Source of the DNA: Vespula vulgaris
Lineage: Eukaryota > Arthropoda > Insecta > Hymenoptera > Vespidae
Direction: 5' to 3'
DNA length: 64,000 nucleotides
NCBI RefSeq assembly: GCF_905475345.1
Contig: NC_066589.1
Location: 2,475,501 to 2,539,500 of the forward strand
Below, in pieces: positions 12,776-26,186 of this stretch. The notes under the pieces are model-generated. The model was not told where the DNA came from and did no database searches. It saw nothing but the letters and a program-made list of their open reading frames with translations. The stretch's first letter is position 1; each line of letters opens with the position of its first letter. A program made the position numbers and the translations under genes.

Positions 12776-13605
12776 TATCTTCCCCTTCATATTTTTTTCT
12801 CTATAATACGCATCCCCAATAAATGATTATAAACTATAGTATATATTCCGTACAGCGTAACAGAAGGGTAACTCGTTTTCGCCTCGTTATCATTCGAAAC
12901 GTGTGCTTTCGCTCGCGGCGCGCATTTCAAACGATTATAATGCATTCCATATTTCGTGAAATATCAACACCGAACAACGAACTATCAATTTGTTAATAGT
13001 AAAGCACTTTTTTTTATGTACTCACGAGATTTTCTTCAATTAAAATAAATTTAAAAATAATAGGCTTCTTAAAACGACATAAAGGAAAATTCAATGAAAA
13101 ATTTCAAGAAGAATTTTATCGGATAGGAATAGAAATGAAAATATCAGGAAGGAATGCAATATATAGGATATTAAGAAATAAGTGTAAGAAAGAAATAGTA
13201 CAAACTTTTCTTTAACAAAAAAATTGTTAAAGATGAATCATCAATCTGAAGAAAATATATTTGTAATCCAATGGAAAAGACGGAACGATAATTTAAATGT
13301 ATAATCAATCAATAAATGAAATGGAGCCCAGGCCTAAAAAGAAGAAAAGAAGAAAAAGAAAAAGAGATTTATTTAAATTCGTAATTGATTAATCAAATTG
13401 AAAGATCTTAATCTGTTTATTTTTATATTTTATTTGTTCTAAAATAACGGGAATATCGAAATTAAAAAAAGAATCATTTAGAAAATTCCATCATCTTGGT
13501 GTAACATCGAAAAGCTTTTATACGAACATACAAACTTGAACGTAATAGATCTTCCGATTCGAGAAAATAACACGGTCGGCTAAATAATCCGTTGTGAGAG
13601 AGAGA

Positions 13606-13608
<3 letters not shown>

Positions 13609-13643
<35 letters not shown>
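13609..13643. repeat. (TG)n microsatellite flanked by (GA)n
   Basis: TG run with GA-rich stretches on both sides (13593-13607 and 13647-13660). Confidence 0.9.
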
Positions 13644-13648
<5 letters not shown>

Positions 13649-14926
13649 AGAGAGAGAGAGAAAGGGGGGGAACTACGCTTCCTCAGGAATTTGATATAAC
13701 ATAATTAAACTCTGTTCGCCCAGTGATCTTTAGCGTTACATTCAAATTATAAAAAAAGAAAATCAAATTCTTTAAAAGTTCTCATAATAAAAGCCTCTCT
13801 CCTTTCATACGATATAATAGTTTAATTTCAAAGTATTCATATCGCCTTTTCTCTTTATTTTCTCCAAAAAGAAAAAAGAAAAAGGAATAAAACAAAACAA
13901 ACTTAACAAAAAATTCCAATTCTCTCGCCATTGGTATACTTTTAACCCTTCAACCGCGTTAACAATTCCCATTACCGCAAAGTCTTGCGAAATAAAGGAA
14001 AGAAAAAAAGCAAGATGAATGATGAGTAAAAAAAAAAGAAAGAAAAAAGAAATAAGAAATAAGAAAGAGAAAGAGAGAGATCGTTTTCTCTCTTCTCTAG
14101 CACACCTTTTCTCTAGGAAACGGAAGAAAAGGAGAATATCGATTACGGCAAGTAGAAAAGCGATCGGCCGGATGGGCCCATATCGTACGATCCCTTTTTC
14201 CTTTTTCAACCCCTCGAAAGGCCATCTACGGGTTATTTCGTGCAAGCACGCGAAACTACGGTGTACGAAACGCTCGTTCCGCCACTCCTTCTTCCATCCG
14301 TTCGAATCTCTGAAAAAAGAAAAGCTCGGGCTTTCTCTAGCGGCACTTTCTCTCCCTCTCTCTCTTTCTTTCTTTCTCTTTCTGTCTCTCTTTCTCTCTA
14401 TCTCTTTCCCTTTTTTCTTTCTCTCTCGATCCAAGAGAAATACGTCAACGATAATAGTGGCCCTGCGCTTTCTACCATCGAGCAGTAGCAGCATCCCTCT
14501 CTCTTCGCCCCTGATCCTTCTCTTTTTCAAGCTGCCCACGATAACGGCAATCGGAATTAATTTCTTCGAGAGCGAGCAAACGTTTTAATGGTTTTTTCAC
14601 ATAACTAGAAATCCATTAACGGTCTACCCTGGCTAAGCTTCCCGCTCATCCTTCTCTCCTCTTTCTCTTTATCTGTCTTTCTCTCTTTCTCCTAACGCTA
14701 CCCTTCCGTACCACTCTTGGTAACATCGCACGGTCGAAGAATTACGCGTTTTTTACTCTTCCAACGGTACCTACCCACCTCGCGTTATTCGCAATGGTAG
14801 TGGTGGTGGTGGTGGCGGTGGTGGTCCGTGCTCTCTTCAACCCCTCTTCACAAGTGCGATTCCTGCACCGTTTCAACCAACCCTGTCGTTATTTCTTCTT
14901 CCTTCTCTTTCTCTCTCTCTCTCACT

Positions 14927-14927
<1 letters not shown>

Positions 14928-14964
<37 letters not shown>

Positions 14965-14965
14965 C
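14928..14965. repeat. (TATC)n microsatellite
   Basis: About nine tetranucleotide units, flanked by CT runs. Confidence 0.9.
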
Positions 14966-15956
14966 TCTCCTTCCTCACTACGGACACTTTCCATCCTTCA
15001 TATCACCGTTCCTCTCTCTCTCTCTCTCTACTTTTCTATTTCTATCTCACTCTGAGCCCCCTTCACCGCGTATATATCTTCGAAGTCATTCACCGTTGCG
15101 CACCCTTATCGCGCTCGGAGCGGATACGCCACTTCCACGAATTTTGCAGGAATTACGAGCGTTGACAAAGAGCGACGTGCGGTGAGTGGAGAAGAGAAGC
15201 GTTCCTGCCTATGTGCCGTACAATGAAAGCAAAAGGGATAGAAGTAGGGAGGAAGACAGAGAGAGAGAAAGAGAGAGAAATGTGCCATCATCACCAACAC
15301 TTTCATAGGAAGTCGTTTTCTTTTTTTCGACTATACATATATGAAAACCAACCATAATGTTTGCCTTTCAAAAGAGATTTCTGTCTACTCGGACCAACCT
15401 TCGGTATAGACCAACGCTATCGATGTTAAAATCATATGTTTTTATACGAACAAGGAGTAGTAGACGAGAAAGAGAAAGAAATACAGCAACTAGTGATAGG
15501 GAATCAAGTATCAAAATCTTTTTAAACTAATTTTGCCGAATAAACGTTAAGTGTTGCATTATTCCTTTATTTTAAGATTTAAATATGATTGTAACCAACT
15601 CGGAAAATTCAATCGTAAAATTCATCTCGTAAGTTCGTATTCATTTGATAAATCCGATTTCTCTTCTATTCAGATAATTAATGTACGAACAGTTCCCGGT
15701 TTTGTGCAATTATTAGCTTATACGAACGAATATTGAAGAACTCGGAACAAATTGCTTATAATATTTTTGAAAGAAAAAGGAAAATATGAAAAAAAAAGAA
15801 GTAAATACAAATGCGATAAGAAAAATTCGATGGATCAAATAAATGTAGCGTAAAAGTCTACGAAAGATTTCAAGTTCACGTCCTTATCTTCCTTAAACCG
15901 TCGCGACGATACAAAGTTTCGAAGAGAGAAAAAGGAAGAAAAAGAAAAGTAAAGCA

Positions 15957-15995
15957 AAGAAAAGAAAAGAAAAGAAAAGAAAAGAAAAGAAAAGG
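15957..15995. repeat. (AAAAG)n microsatellite
   Basis: Pentanucleotide run within a purine tract covering about 15920-16060. Confidence 0.9.
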
Positions 15996-16209
15996 AAAGA
16001 AAAGAATAGAAGAGAAAAGAAAAGCGATTTATAAAAAGAAGAGAAAAGAAAGAGAGACGAGAGGAAGGGAGGAATGAAGAGCAGGCAATGGCATCGCTCA
16101 CTAGACGAAAACGGGAGCGTTAATGCTGAGACGGACGTTGGCCTTTCCAGGCGTGAATGGTGGTCGGTTCGAACTTTTAATTACTTGGTACTTAAGAGGT
16201 GGTGGAAGA

Positions 16210-16240
<31 letters not shown>

Positions 16241-17339
16241 CTCGAAGCAAACGTGGAAGCAAGATCTAAGAAAAAGACAGAAAGAGAAAGAGAACGAGAA
16301 AGACAGAAGAGAAAAGGAGAGAAGGTTGCGGACTTTGAAATGAGCAAAACGACAGAACTTTCGCGTTGGTAAAATAGGTTTTACCCACTCGAAACTACCT
16401 CCTAACAAGACCGAAAATCTTCCGAACGTTTCTTCGGACAAGCTTCGCAGCTTCAAGAACTTTGAATGATCTCCTTTTCTCTAGCGGATAAACGTGAACG
16501 CGACCGACCGATCACTACCCAACCTTCCTTGTTTTTTTTTCTTTTCTTTTTCCTTTTTTCCTCTTTTTAATCACAATCGCAAAGAATCCCTTCTGCTCTC
16601 GACTAAATATAACGAACAATTATTTTTAAAATTACTTGAGATATTCGCAATCTCTTCTTCTTTTTCTTTCTTTTGGATTTTTGCATTCTGTATCGAGTGT
16701 ATGTATATCCACTCTATCATCTAAATAGTCTAAACGGATTGATATAAAATTTTTATTGCAATAAAAATAAAGTTATTCGCAATGAGAATCTACGAGTAAT
16801 TTTAATTTAATCCGATTTCCAGTTTCGAAACGGAGGGTATTTTAAAAATTCAAAATCATTGAAGAAATAACATGCACGATAAAAGAAAGAATTCAAATAC
16901 TGCAGAACTTTTCAAATTAATATCGAATATATCGAATATAACTATACATTTGTTTGAAATTTTTTATAAAAACAATCAAAGATAATGGAGGAATAAAAAT
17001 TTCCATTTGTCGACTTAACGACGTATCTCTATCCGACTTTTTCGACCAAAACGAAGGGTTGGTTTTTCTACTTCTTTATCTCCGAATGAAAATCATTTCG
17101 CAAAACATTCCGAGCATTCTCCACTTTTGAATTTATGTTCTCGTGTAAATGTATTTACCTTGTGAAAAGTTTCACGAGCATTCACTGGGGATAATTAATT
17201 TAGGTGATATTACTTCGAATTAAAGCGAGAAAAACGATACAATGGATGCTATCCATTCTTCTTTTTTTTTGTTCTTTTGTTTGACATACACATACATCCA
17301 CACATATACATACATACATACATATAAATATATATATGT

Positions 17340-17342
<3 letters not shown>

Positions 17343-17373
<31 letters not shown>
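17343..17373. repeat. (TA)n microsatellite
   Basis: TA run preceded by TACA/TATG units from about 17285. Confidence 0.9.
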
Positions 17374-17376
<3 letters not shown>

Positions 17377-20300
17377 ATAGTTTTGTTCGGTAGTTTACAG
17401 AACTCTTGCAAAATCGAATAAAAAAAAAATATCTCAAATAAAATGTTTCGCTCGTTACCACAGAAATTTGAAGTGTCTTGTGCTACATGGGATCACGAAA
17501 AACAAAAATATTATATTCTCCATAACATCGGAAAGAATCGATTTCGTAACCTGGTACGATACAATGTCATTCGATTCTTTGGAGAACAAAATTGATCAAA
17601 TAAAGTATATATTGATATATGATATTTATCAAATTAAAAAAAAAGAAGAAAGAAAAATAAACATGCAAAAAAGAAACTGATGTTATTTATGATACAAAAG
17701 TAAAATAAAATGAAATAAAAAGAAATTGTCTCAATAAAATGTAATTATTAAAACAGTTAAAAATAAATGAATAAAGTTTATATATTGTCGTAAAATTTTA
17801 CAAACGATTAAATAAACTAACTTGCAAAAAGAAACAGCGATTCGAGAAAACGAGGTATTAAATGCGCTTTACAATCTGATACCAGTGCACGGTTTGCGTT
17901 ACTTCGCTTATTAAAATCGATACACGTTCTCTCCGGATGGTAGAGATATATCACATACACACATATTTCAACGCGTGTCCATCAGCAAACAGCACTTGTA
18001 CCATAATTTGCAAAACGGTACATACGTATACTCGTGAAAAATATTTTAATAGAGAATTTTTGACGAATAACGAAACAATAAAATTATAATTTTAACGATC
18101 ACTTAACAAAAGAATTAACCAATTGAGAAGCAAAAGTCTGTGTTAAATAACTAAGCGTAAAATTCATTGATAACATGAAACGATCTAAGAATTGGATACG
18201 TAAAAATGACATTTTTAAAAAATCCATTTTTCCCGTACCCAAAGCAATGCTCGTCGCCTCTGTATTTCCCCGCGGGCCAGTAGTTTCAGTGTATTTAATT
18301 GAAAAATGTATAATTCGTGATTTCCCGAAGGGGAAGACTTGCCTCACTCTCTCTTTCTCTCTCTTTCTCTCTCTCTCTGTCTCCCTTGCGATCGTTAATC
18401 CACATTGGAATAAAATTCCTGAAGGACGATTTCCGACGAAGCGAGACGATTTGATCGTTCGATTCGTCGAGATCGGCTTAAACCACGTGGACTCAGTCTC
18501 TCTCTTTTCCTCTCTCTCTCTATCTTATTCTTTCTCTTTCTACCAAAGAGATAAAAAAAGAAATAAGGATAGAAAGAAATGGAAAAGAATACTAGAGCAG
18601 GTTTTGAAGTTTTTACTGAAAGCCCTCCTTCCGATGGTATCATCAATTATTTCGTTCTTATCAGTTCTCTTCGAACGAGACGCATCGACAGGGTCGTAGT
18701 AACCGATAACAATGTACTTCGTTTATCGGTGGATGAAAGACGTAAACAATTTCCGGTGAATATTGCTCTCGCATCCGGCAAACGTGTCTCTCTTTTTTAT
18801 TGTACTACCCTGCAGTACGTAATAAAAGCTGTTCCGACGAGAAAAACGAAACGATAGAAACGCTTAGATATCTGGTTATACCTTACCAAACGTACTTTAT
18901 CAATTTTTCCTCGAAAATAACGCGTCCTTCACGCTTCGTGAATCCTCCGACGATTACGGTCCCGTCGTTACTCTCACAAATTTATCGCCCGTGGAAATTA
19001 GACTCCTATGTCAATACGATCTTGATTATAACTCGTTTCCTCGTCCCTCATCGGTATTATCGTAAAGGATGACGGCGTCTCAAATATTCGTAAAATATTC
19101 CTGGATTATCCCGCGGGATTATTTATTGTAACGATCGCCTGGTTCCGATCGACGTTAAAGATCAACGCGTGTGATTTTACGACTCGTCGAGTTCGCATTC
19201 TCCGCGTATTTCACGTACACGTTCGACGTTCCGAAGTCATTACGAACGCGTCAGTGTCAGGCCGTGTCCCACCGCACCACGCTTGAAGAATAAAAAAAAG
19301 AGAGAGAGAGAAAAAAGAGAAAAAGAAGGAAAAACGAAAAATACAAACGAGAAACGGCAAGGACGCAAGAAAATGGGACAAAAACGAAACGAGGATAAAA
19401 GATCGGTTGCAACAACGACACCGACCGACCAGCGCAATATTTCTTTGCTGTCATGAGCGGTCGTTTGGCCCAGATATCTCTGGCAACAACTTTCGAGAGT
19501 CAAAACTAACGTGAAGCGCGATCCCATTGATCCGATCGAATTGAACGGAAGAATACGACTCCTTCTAAAATGGAATGTAATGTTGGATACTCCTATGCGA
19601 TGGTATTACAACGAATTTCAACGACTTTCAAATATTTATCAGATAAATTTATAACGTTGTCATCGATACCCTGCAGGATAAACGATGAATTCCAAAATAT
19701 TCTGATACTTTTTCAAATCGAATAACTTTTTATAAAGCTAACGAAGAACTCTGAAATTTTTATAGTATACTATAATAATATAAGTGTAAGAATTAAAAAA
19801 ATAATCTTTTTTCTTTTAACAGTAATTCAAGATACAATATAAGATATTCTCTATATTTTTATTAAACGCGTTTTTTTGAAATCAGATATATACATTTTGT
19901 AGATTTATTTATCTTTTATATATCCTGTAAATATCATCAATAATCCTAGAGCGAATTACAGCTATTCAACAATTTTTCGATTAGCGGTAAAATGATAAAT
20001 TTTACAATATAATAATTTAAACAGATATAACTTGCTCTGTGTCTATTTATAGGATGCACATAAGACAATTAAATTTACAAGATGTTTGTTTTTTTATAAA
20101 AACGCTTGGTAAACAATTTCAAACAGACTCATATTGTGTATTTTATCGTTGTTACAACAAACAGCATATTTTTTAAACTCTTTACATACTTTATATACCT
20201 ACTCTACATTTCCATATCTACTCAAAAATTCAGAGCACTTTGCTTAGTCTACAAAAACTTATTTCATTTCAAAAAGTGTCCGAACATTCTGCGACAGGCT

Positions 20301-21307
20301 GTATGTATGTATATATGTGTGTATGTGTATGTGCATATATATATATATATATATTGAAAGTGAGAGAGAGAGAGAAAAAGAAAATCTAATCTCCGCGAGA
20401 TCGAAATACGTTGTATATACGTTGTATATGTAGATACTTTTATAAAACAATCTCTTTCATAAAAAAAAAGAAAATAAAAACACAAGGAAAAAGAAAATTA
20501 TTAATTTATTTAAAGAAAAGAAAAATATTCTTATCGAAGTCACCTTATCTTAACTACAAGTTCACCATTTATCTTAACTACAAACCAAAAGATTTTCCAC
20601 GATATTCACACGTATTATTTATACGACAAGTAACAATGAACAGAATTGTTATATAAAAAAAAAGATCCGTGAAAGGATAGAAACACGTACGAATATATTC
20701 ACGCGACAGACGAATAAACAGATAGAAGTCTTCGTGATCTATCGAGTATATTCCGAACCGAGAGAAAGAAGCCGTTTGAGGAACGTTCAAAGAAGAACGT
20801 TCGAACGGTACGACGGCCGGAGGCGTACTGGCGCTTCGTAACGCGCGCGCCACCCTCCTCCAAGAAACGAAGAACGCCGATGAATGCCGAACGAACAACG
20901 AACTACGAATGAGGGTTGACAACCCTCGAAAGCATCGCACTTTGAAAAGGAGACGATGCTACTGCACACTCGTTTACCCTCCTCGACCATACAGACTTTC
21001 GTACGCGTTATCTAATTGCCTTATGACCAGATATAAGGGTGTTCAACAAGTGAGGAACCGACCAACCGATAATAATCTTCCGAAAAATCGACATTTAAGC
21101 TTTGGAAACTATCGCGCATGCGTTCCCACGAAAAACTCATCCAACGTATGTACCTGCACACGAACCTTGTTGTCACTCGATAATGATATGCTAATCCCAT
21201 TAACGTTTGGATTTATTTTATCGCGGTCACCTACCAAACGAACTTTAAATTTATTTGCGTTCCTGCTGGATTTAATACTATTCTTTCCACTTTTATCCAA
21301 AAATCGC

Positions 21308-21309
<2 letters not shown>

Positions 21310-21366
<57 letters not shown>
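21310..21366. repeat. (CT)n microsatellite
   Basis: Pure CT run. It creates the Ser-Leu tail of the open frame at 20909-21436, which is therefore not called. Confidence 0.95.
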
Positions 21367-21371
<5 letters not shown>

Positions 21372-22611
21372 CCTTCTCTCTCTTTTTGATGTCATGTTCG
21401 ACGCGTATACGTGCCAATGAAAATTCATTAGACTGACATGTGCTATCGTTCTTTATCCGTTCGTTAGCAGGAAATAATAGATTAAATTTGTTATCTTATG
21501 GACTCTTCGTTATTATATGAAATAATAGAAAAATTATTTATCTAAGAAAATTCATTCGTTGTTTGTTTTTTATATCGAGTATGATTAGAAACCTATTATC
21601 TCATAAAAGATGTATAGTTTACTAGATATGATTTTCATTTCAAATGGCTAATATTATACGAATATGCAACAAAAAAATTATAAGTATCTATCCAAAAAAA
21701 AAAGAAAAATAAAGAATTTTTTCTTGTTGATCTTCATATCTCGAAAAAAGATTTTTTACATGCACTTTGTAGCATACGATTCTTATTATAAATTCTTGCA
21801 ATCTCAAATTTCTTATAACTTCAACAAGATATTTGATCGGACATTTATATCTATATAAAATAATTAGTTATCGCAACAGCTACTTTTATAATAAGACAAG
21901 CTATCTAAGGGTAGATCCGAAATGTGAGAACGTGTACGTTTTCTCTATAATTGTGTTGTAATAGCTGTCACAGGTGCCGCTTCGTTAAATTGTTAATACG
22001 TTGTAGCAGCAAGCTCGTTGGAAATTTCCGTACTTAATGCACCGCCATGCACCTACCGTGCGCGATAAACTTCGCCATCCCGATTGTCAACGAGTTACGC
22101 GATGAAATCGCTCGGAAAATAAAAAATAACGGAAGAAGGGTGGAAGTCGATATTGCATTGCTTTTTACGGTTCAGAGAATTTCTTATTTTTTCGTTCATT
22201 CGAATCCACGACGATTTGATTCAATCGAGCGAAAAACGATACGATTTATAATTAAGAAAGAGAAAATTTTTGCAAAAAAAATAAAGAGATGTGTAAAACA
22301 TACAAAACAGAAAGTATATCTTTTTTAATTATTCCACGAGCTCGTCAATAATGTTAAAAATTCTCAATGTTCTACTATATAGCTAGCACGTTAGTAAATA
22401 TATACCTTCATTTCAATAGATATAAAATGTTGATAATTTATTTTACAATGAAATAATACTTCAAGTTCTTCACAACGTAGAGAAAACATTTTCCCAAGGG
22501 AATTGGAAAACGTACGCGTACCTACTTACAAAGAGAAAGGGACTGGAAAAAAAACATCGTGAAAAAGAATAGGAGGAAAATAAAATTCAAAAAAATCAAA
22601 TCCGTATTCTT

Positions 22612-22655
<44 letters not shown>
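22612..22655. repeat. (CT)n microsatellite
   Basis: CT run on this strand. A GA run of similar length follows 230 bp later (22886-22922), giving a potential large fold-back. Confidence 0.9.
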
Positions 22656-22663
<8 letters not shown>

Positions 22664-22882
22664 TTTCTGGATCATGATAAATCAAAACTCGTCGATAGTA
22701 ATCATTGAACCAAACGATTGAATTGAAAGGGAATTGAGCGAAGGGATACAATATCACGGTGAGTTTCGTACTCTGAAATTGCTCAGGGAGTCTAAGGATA
22801 TGAATGAATCAGGTTACTTGATGGAAGGAAAGAACAAAGAGAAATTGAAATGGAAAGGTGAGATTAAAGAGTAGGGAGAAGA

Positions 22883-22885
<3 letters not shown>

Positions 22886-22922
<37 letters not shown>
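22886..22922. repeat. (GA)n microsatellite
   Basis: Complementary partner of the CT run at 22612-22655. Confidence 0.9.
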
Positions 22923-22925
<3 letters not shown>

Positions 22926-24518
22926 ATAGTCACGGACTAACTACGTGGATCGAGGTCGAAGGTTACGACAGATACGGATGCGACATTGTGTAGCTGGAGA
23001 TATACGCGTCAGAGAGATCCACATTGTGATCGAGAAGGACCAGAGAGAGAGAGAGAGAGAATTCTGATTTTACGACCGATAACGAATGCGTTCCGTGGTC
23101 GACTCCTTGTTCCTTCGAATAATATTTCGAATTACTTAAAGATATGTTTGAACTGTACCTAAAGCTTTGGTAACATCTAAAACCTTTCGTTTCCTATGGA
23201 AAACCGTAATATTTCAATATGTAATTTCAAGATTGATTATAAATCGAGTCTTCTTTAAAGTCTATGTTAATACTTTATTCGACATAATGAATTAGATAAG
23301 GAATTATTGTCAAAAAGAAAAAAGAAAAAATAATTTAAATAATTTATTATATTTAAAAATAATGTATAAAAGAAAGTATTTTTAGTCTGAGTGACATTAG
23401 ACATGGAATAGAAATGAAGAGCAATCACAACGAAGACTTTTCATGAAGTAAATGTTAACTTTTAGAAGTACGTTTAATTACTTTTATGATGTAGATGATT
23501 TTTTGCTATGACCATTTCTTTGCTATTACTTTTTCTTTTTTCAACACGAATCTACATGTCCACGTAGGTTACAGGAAAGGTAGATATTAAAATTACTGTG
23601 TACTTTGTACTGTCAAGCGGTACGTACTGAAGTCAAAACGAGGAGATCGTCTGCTTGTGCAGTAATATAACATGTCGTGTTTAACATCCCCTACACTATA
23701 TATACTTTATGACTACGAAAATATATGGAAGTACCAAATATGCCCTAATGTTTATGAGATAGTCGTTTAATTTAAAATACCAGATTACCTTGTAAGCTAA
23801 AATTGTAGAGAAATTCAATCATGCAATACATATATTAACTCAATTACTCCAACAGGAATCATATAAAATTAATAATTTCTATAGTTTAAATTATAAGAGA
23901 ATCATACGATCAACGAAAATAATGACCAAATAATTACTATACAATAATATCGAAAAATAAGAAAATAAGATATTCGTTTGAACTATTCGTTAGAATCGAA
24001 TCAATTGACCTTGAGAGATAGAGTAAACGTAGGAGAGATACGACCATCCGATTGGCTCATTATCCGTACACCATGTCGCGAATCCCATCCACCCTTCGCA
24101 ATTTGTGTTCGGTTTGATTTGGTTCGATTCGGTTTGCTTTCGGTTCACCCTAATTCGATCTGGTTACCGCGTATTCGACGCAATGATTTGATGCTACTAC
24201 GTCGACTATCATATTTCCACAAATTACGATGAAACTCTTGTAAATCTCGTATGTAATCGTTACTTAATATTAAAAACAAATCCAAAATCTATTGTGTGAT
24301 TACGATATCAACGTCAAGTACTATACTACTTGATATTTAGTAACTCACAATAAAATATTACACAATTCTTCTAACAAGCAATTTAACTGAAACTATTCGA
24401 TCAGCTAATATTAAACGATCGATAATGAGACTTTCGATCTTCTACTCGAATTTTCGAGAAAAAAATAACTATTCAATCTGGATATTCAACCAAGAAAACG
24501 ATCGTCGTGAATCACTTA

Positions 24519-24650
24519 ATGCTGTCAAGGAGTATCGTTCGAAGGATTAATCGGATATTCACAGACATGAACTTCAACATTGCCGTGGGAGATGCTTTCA
24601 GCAGACTAAATTCCATGGTGAACGTCAAAATAGAGCCGAAGAGGAGATAG
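24519..24650 (+). CDS. Candidate 43-codon small ORF, unknown
   Basis: An open frame of 43 codons ends at TAG 24648-24650. The in-frame ATGs are at 24519, 24567 and 24615. From the second ATG the 27-residue peptide begins MNFNIAVGDAFSRLNSM and ends in a basic IEPKRR tail. Unlike nearby open frames it is not a translation of a simple repeat, and its composition is protein-like. No family is recognised, no promoter or neighbouring exon is visible, and an ORF of this length is common by chance. It is listed as a candidate only. Confidence 0.15.
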   Translation: MLSRSIVRRINRIFTDMNFNIAVGDAFSRLNSMVNVKIEPKRR

Positions 24651-25246
24651 CACGTGCCATTGAACAATCAAACAATACCAACGGACAATAGCTGATGCGT
24701 TAAGTGCCTGAAGACGGAAGGCTGGCCAAAGGATGCTTCTCGAAAATCAAGCAACGCCAAAGAACCCATTATAGGTTTGTAAACTTCGATTTTCACACAG
24801 CAAGAGGAGAGAGAGAAAGAGAGAGAGAAAGATAGATAGAGAGAGAGAGGGGAGAAAACGAATAGACGAAGAGAAGCACGATTTGAGGGTTGTTTCTACC
24901 CCATCAATCATGGTATTTACGTACACGATCCGCCAACTGAAGCTGAACCCCAAAAGCACAATGTCGGAAAACTCGTCGAAGGAAGAGGTCCGAGTTTCTA
25001 AGGTAGAAAAGAAAAAGACAGAGCGAGTCTAACGTTGCTTCTACTTCAAAACCACTCATCTTCGACGACCCTCCGCATTACTTTCGACAACTTCATTCTT
25101 CGCATAATAATGTCTAAGTGCCAGCGCCCGATTCCATCAAATAAAATCGATGGGAATCAGACGCGATTGATTCGAGATTACTATGGGAGAACTAAAGAAA
25201 TTGTCGATCGATCTTTCGATAGACTATCATAATGTTTCGTAAATGA

Positions 25247-25294
25247 TTTTACGATGTATTTTACGATATATTTTACGATATATTTTACGATTTA
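25247..25294. repeat. Tandem 12-bp repeat, four units
   Basis: Four consecutive copies of TTTTACGATRTA; the fourth unit ends in TTTA. It is a small minisatellite in AT-rich intergenic DNA. Confidence 0.85.
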
Positions 25295-25819
25295 AAGCTA
25301 TGATATTTAGAAAACTACAAGAAAGGATTCTCTTGGATAAATCAAATTTGACGCAAACAAGATTTTTCCTTTCCATCTTTTCCTTTTCAAAACACAGACG
25401 AAAACGAACCTGAATTTAAAGAAAAGATACTCGACATGATATTTCACTAGACATTTCACTAGACGAATTTACTTTCAGAGATTTCATGTAAAAATGTTTA
25501 AAGGAATAACCTACACATACCTTTTAACAGCACTCTCTGTTCCATTTCTTACTTTTCTTTTCATCATCCCTTTGTCAATCCCAATTCGACCAAAGTATTT
25601 CTAAAAGCATCTGATGTCCTTAAATGATCTAGATTAAGGGAGAACCTTTGTAGCATTATATCTAATGGGCTTTATACGAGACAAAAAGAAAACTAGAAGC
25701 TTGGTAATTACTCGTTCGATATATTACAGGTGCATCGACCATTCGCCCCAAGTATACAAAGGTCACATGTACCAAGCTGACTAATTACAATAAATGGGGA
25801 CGAACTGTCGCATCTGTTC

Positions 25820-25842
25820 CACACACACACACACACACACAC
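25820..25842. repeat. (CA)n microsatellite
   Basis: Short pure CA run at the right edge of a unique GC-balanced patch. Confidence 0.85.
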
Positions 25843-26164
25843 TATAGCAAACTCTTCGTTTATATGAAATCCTTTTCTATAAAATAGGAAAATGAACGAT
25901 GATCACTGATCAACGTATATGAATTAAACTTGGACACCTGGCTACATATATTTGACCGTGTTGCTGAGAACATGCACATGTATATATTGCTTTACCGTCA
26001 AAGGGATAGCCTATAAACACATTCGTGTGTGTTATTGTGCGTGAGTATGTGTGGATATACACTGGTATAACTCTACATGCCTGCTTTAATAAGACACATC
26101 TTCGGTAGAGACCAGCACGATCGGTACTACTGACACGAGATCTTCTAGAGCTCTCTAGAGCGTC

Positions 26165-26186
26165 GCAAAGCTTCTTCGAGCTTTGC
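26165..26186. repeat. Perfect 8-bp stem hairpin
   Basis: GCAAAGCT and AGCTTTGC are separated by TCTTCG. The stem is next to a second partly palindromic stretch (CTAGAGCTCTCTAGAG, 26139-26161). Confidence 0.6.

Larger units (their letters stand above)
9654..20000. other. Upstream region of the claudin-like gene; no supported gene
   Basis: The first kilobase right of the start codon should hold the 5' leader and promoter of the minus-strand gene, but no convincing TATA/Inr pair is seen. A CpG-rich unique patch at about 10030-10570 is the best regulatory candidate. The rest is AT-rich sequence with CT/GA microsatellites, and GC-richer patches at 14090-14560 and 18900-19530. The long open frames at 14539..13805 and 14019..14588 are low-complexity overlaps on opposite strands. 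Confidence 0.45.

Noticed and set aside
13805..14588. Long open frames on both strands (244 and 189 codons)
   Set aside because: They overlap on opposite strands, are dominated by Lys/Arg/Glu or Ser/Leu/Phe from GA/CT tracts, and show no domain.
20909..21436. 175-codon frame on the plus strand
   Set aside because: The last third is a CT repeat; the first part has no recognisable domain and no splice context.
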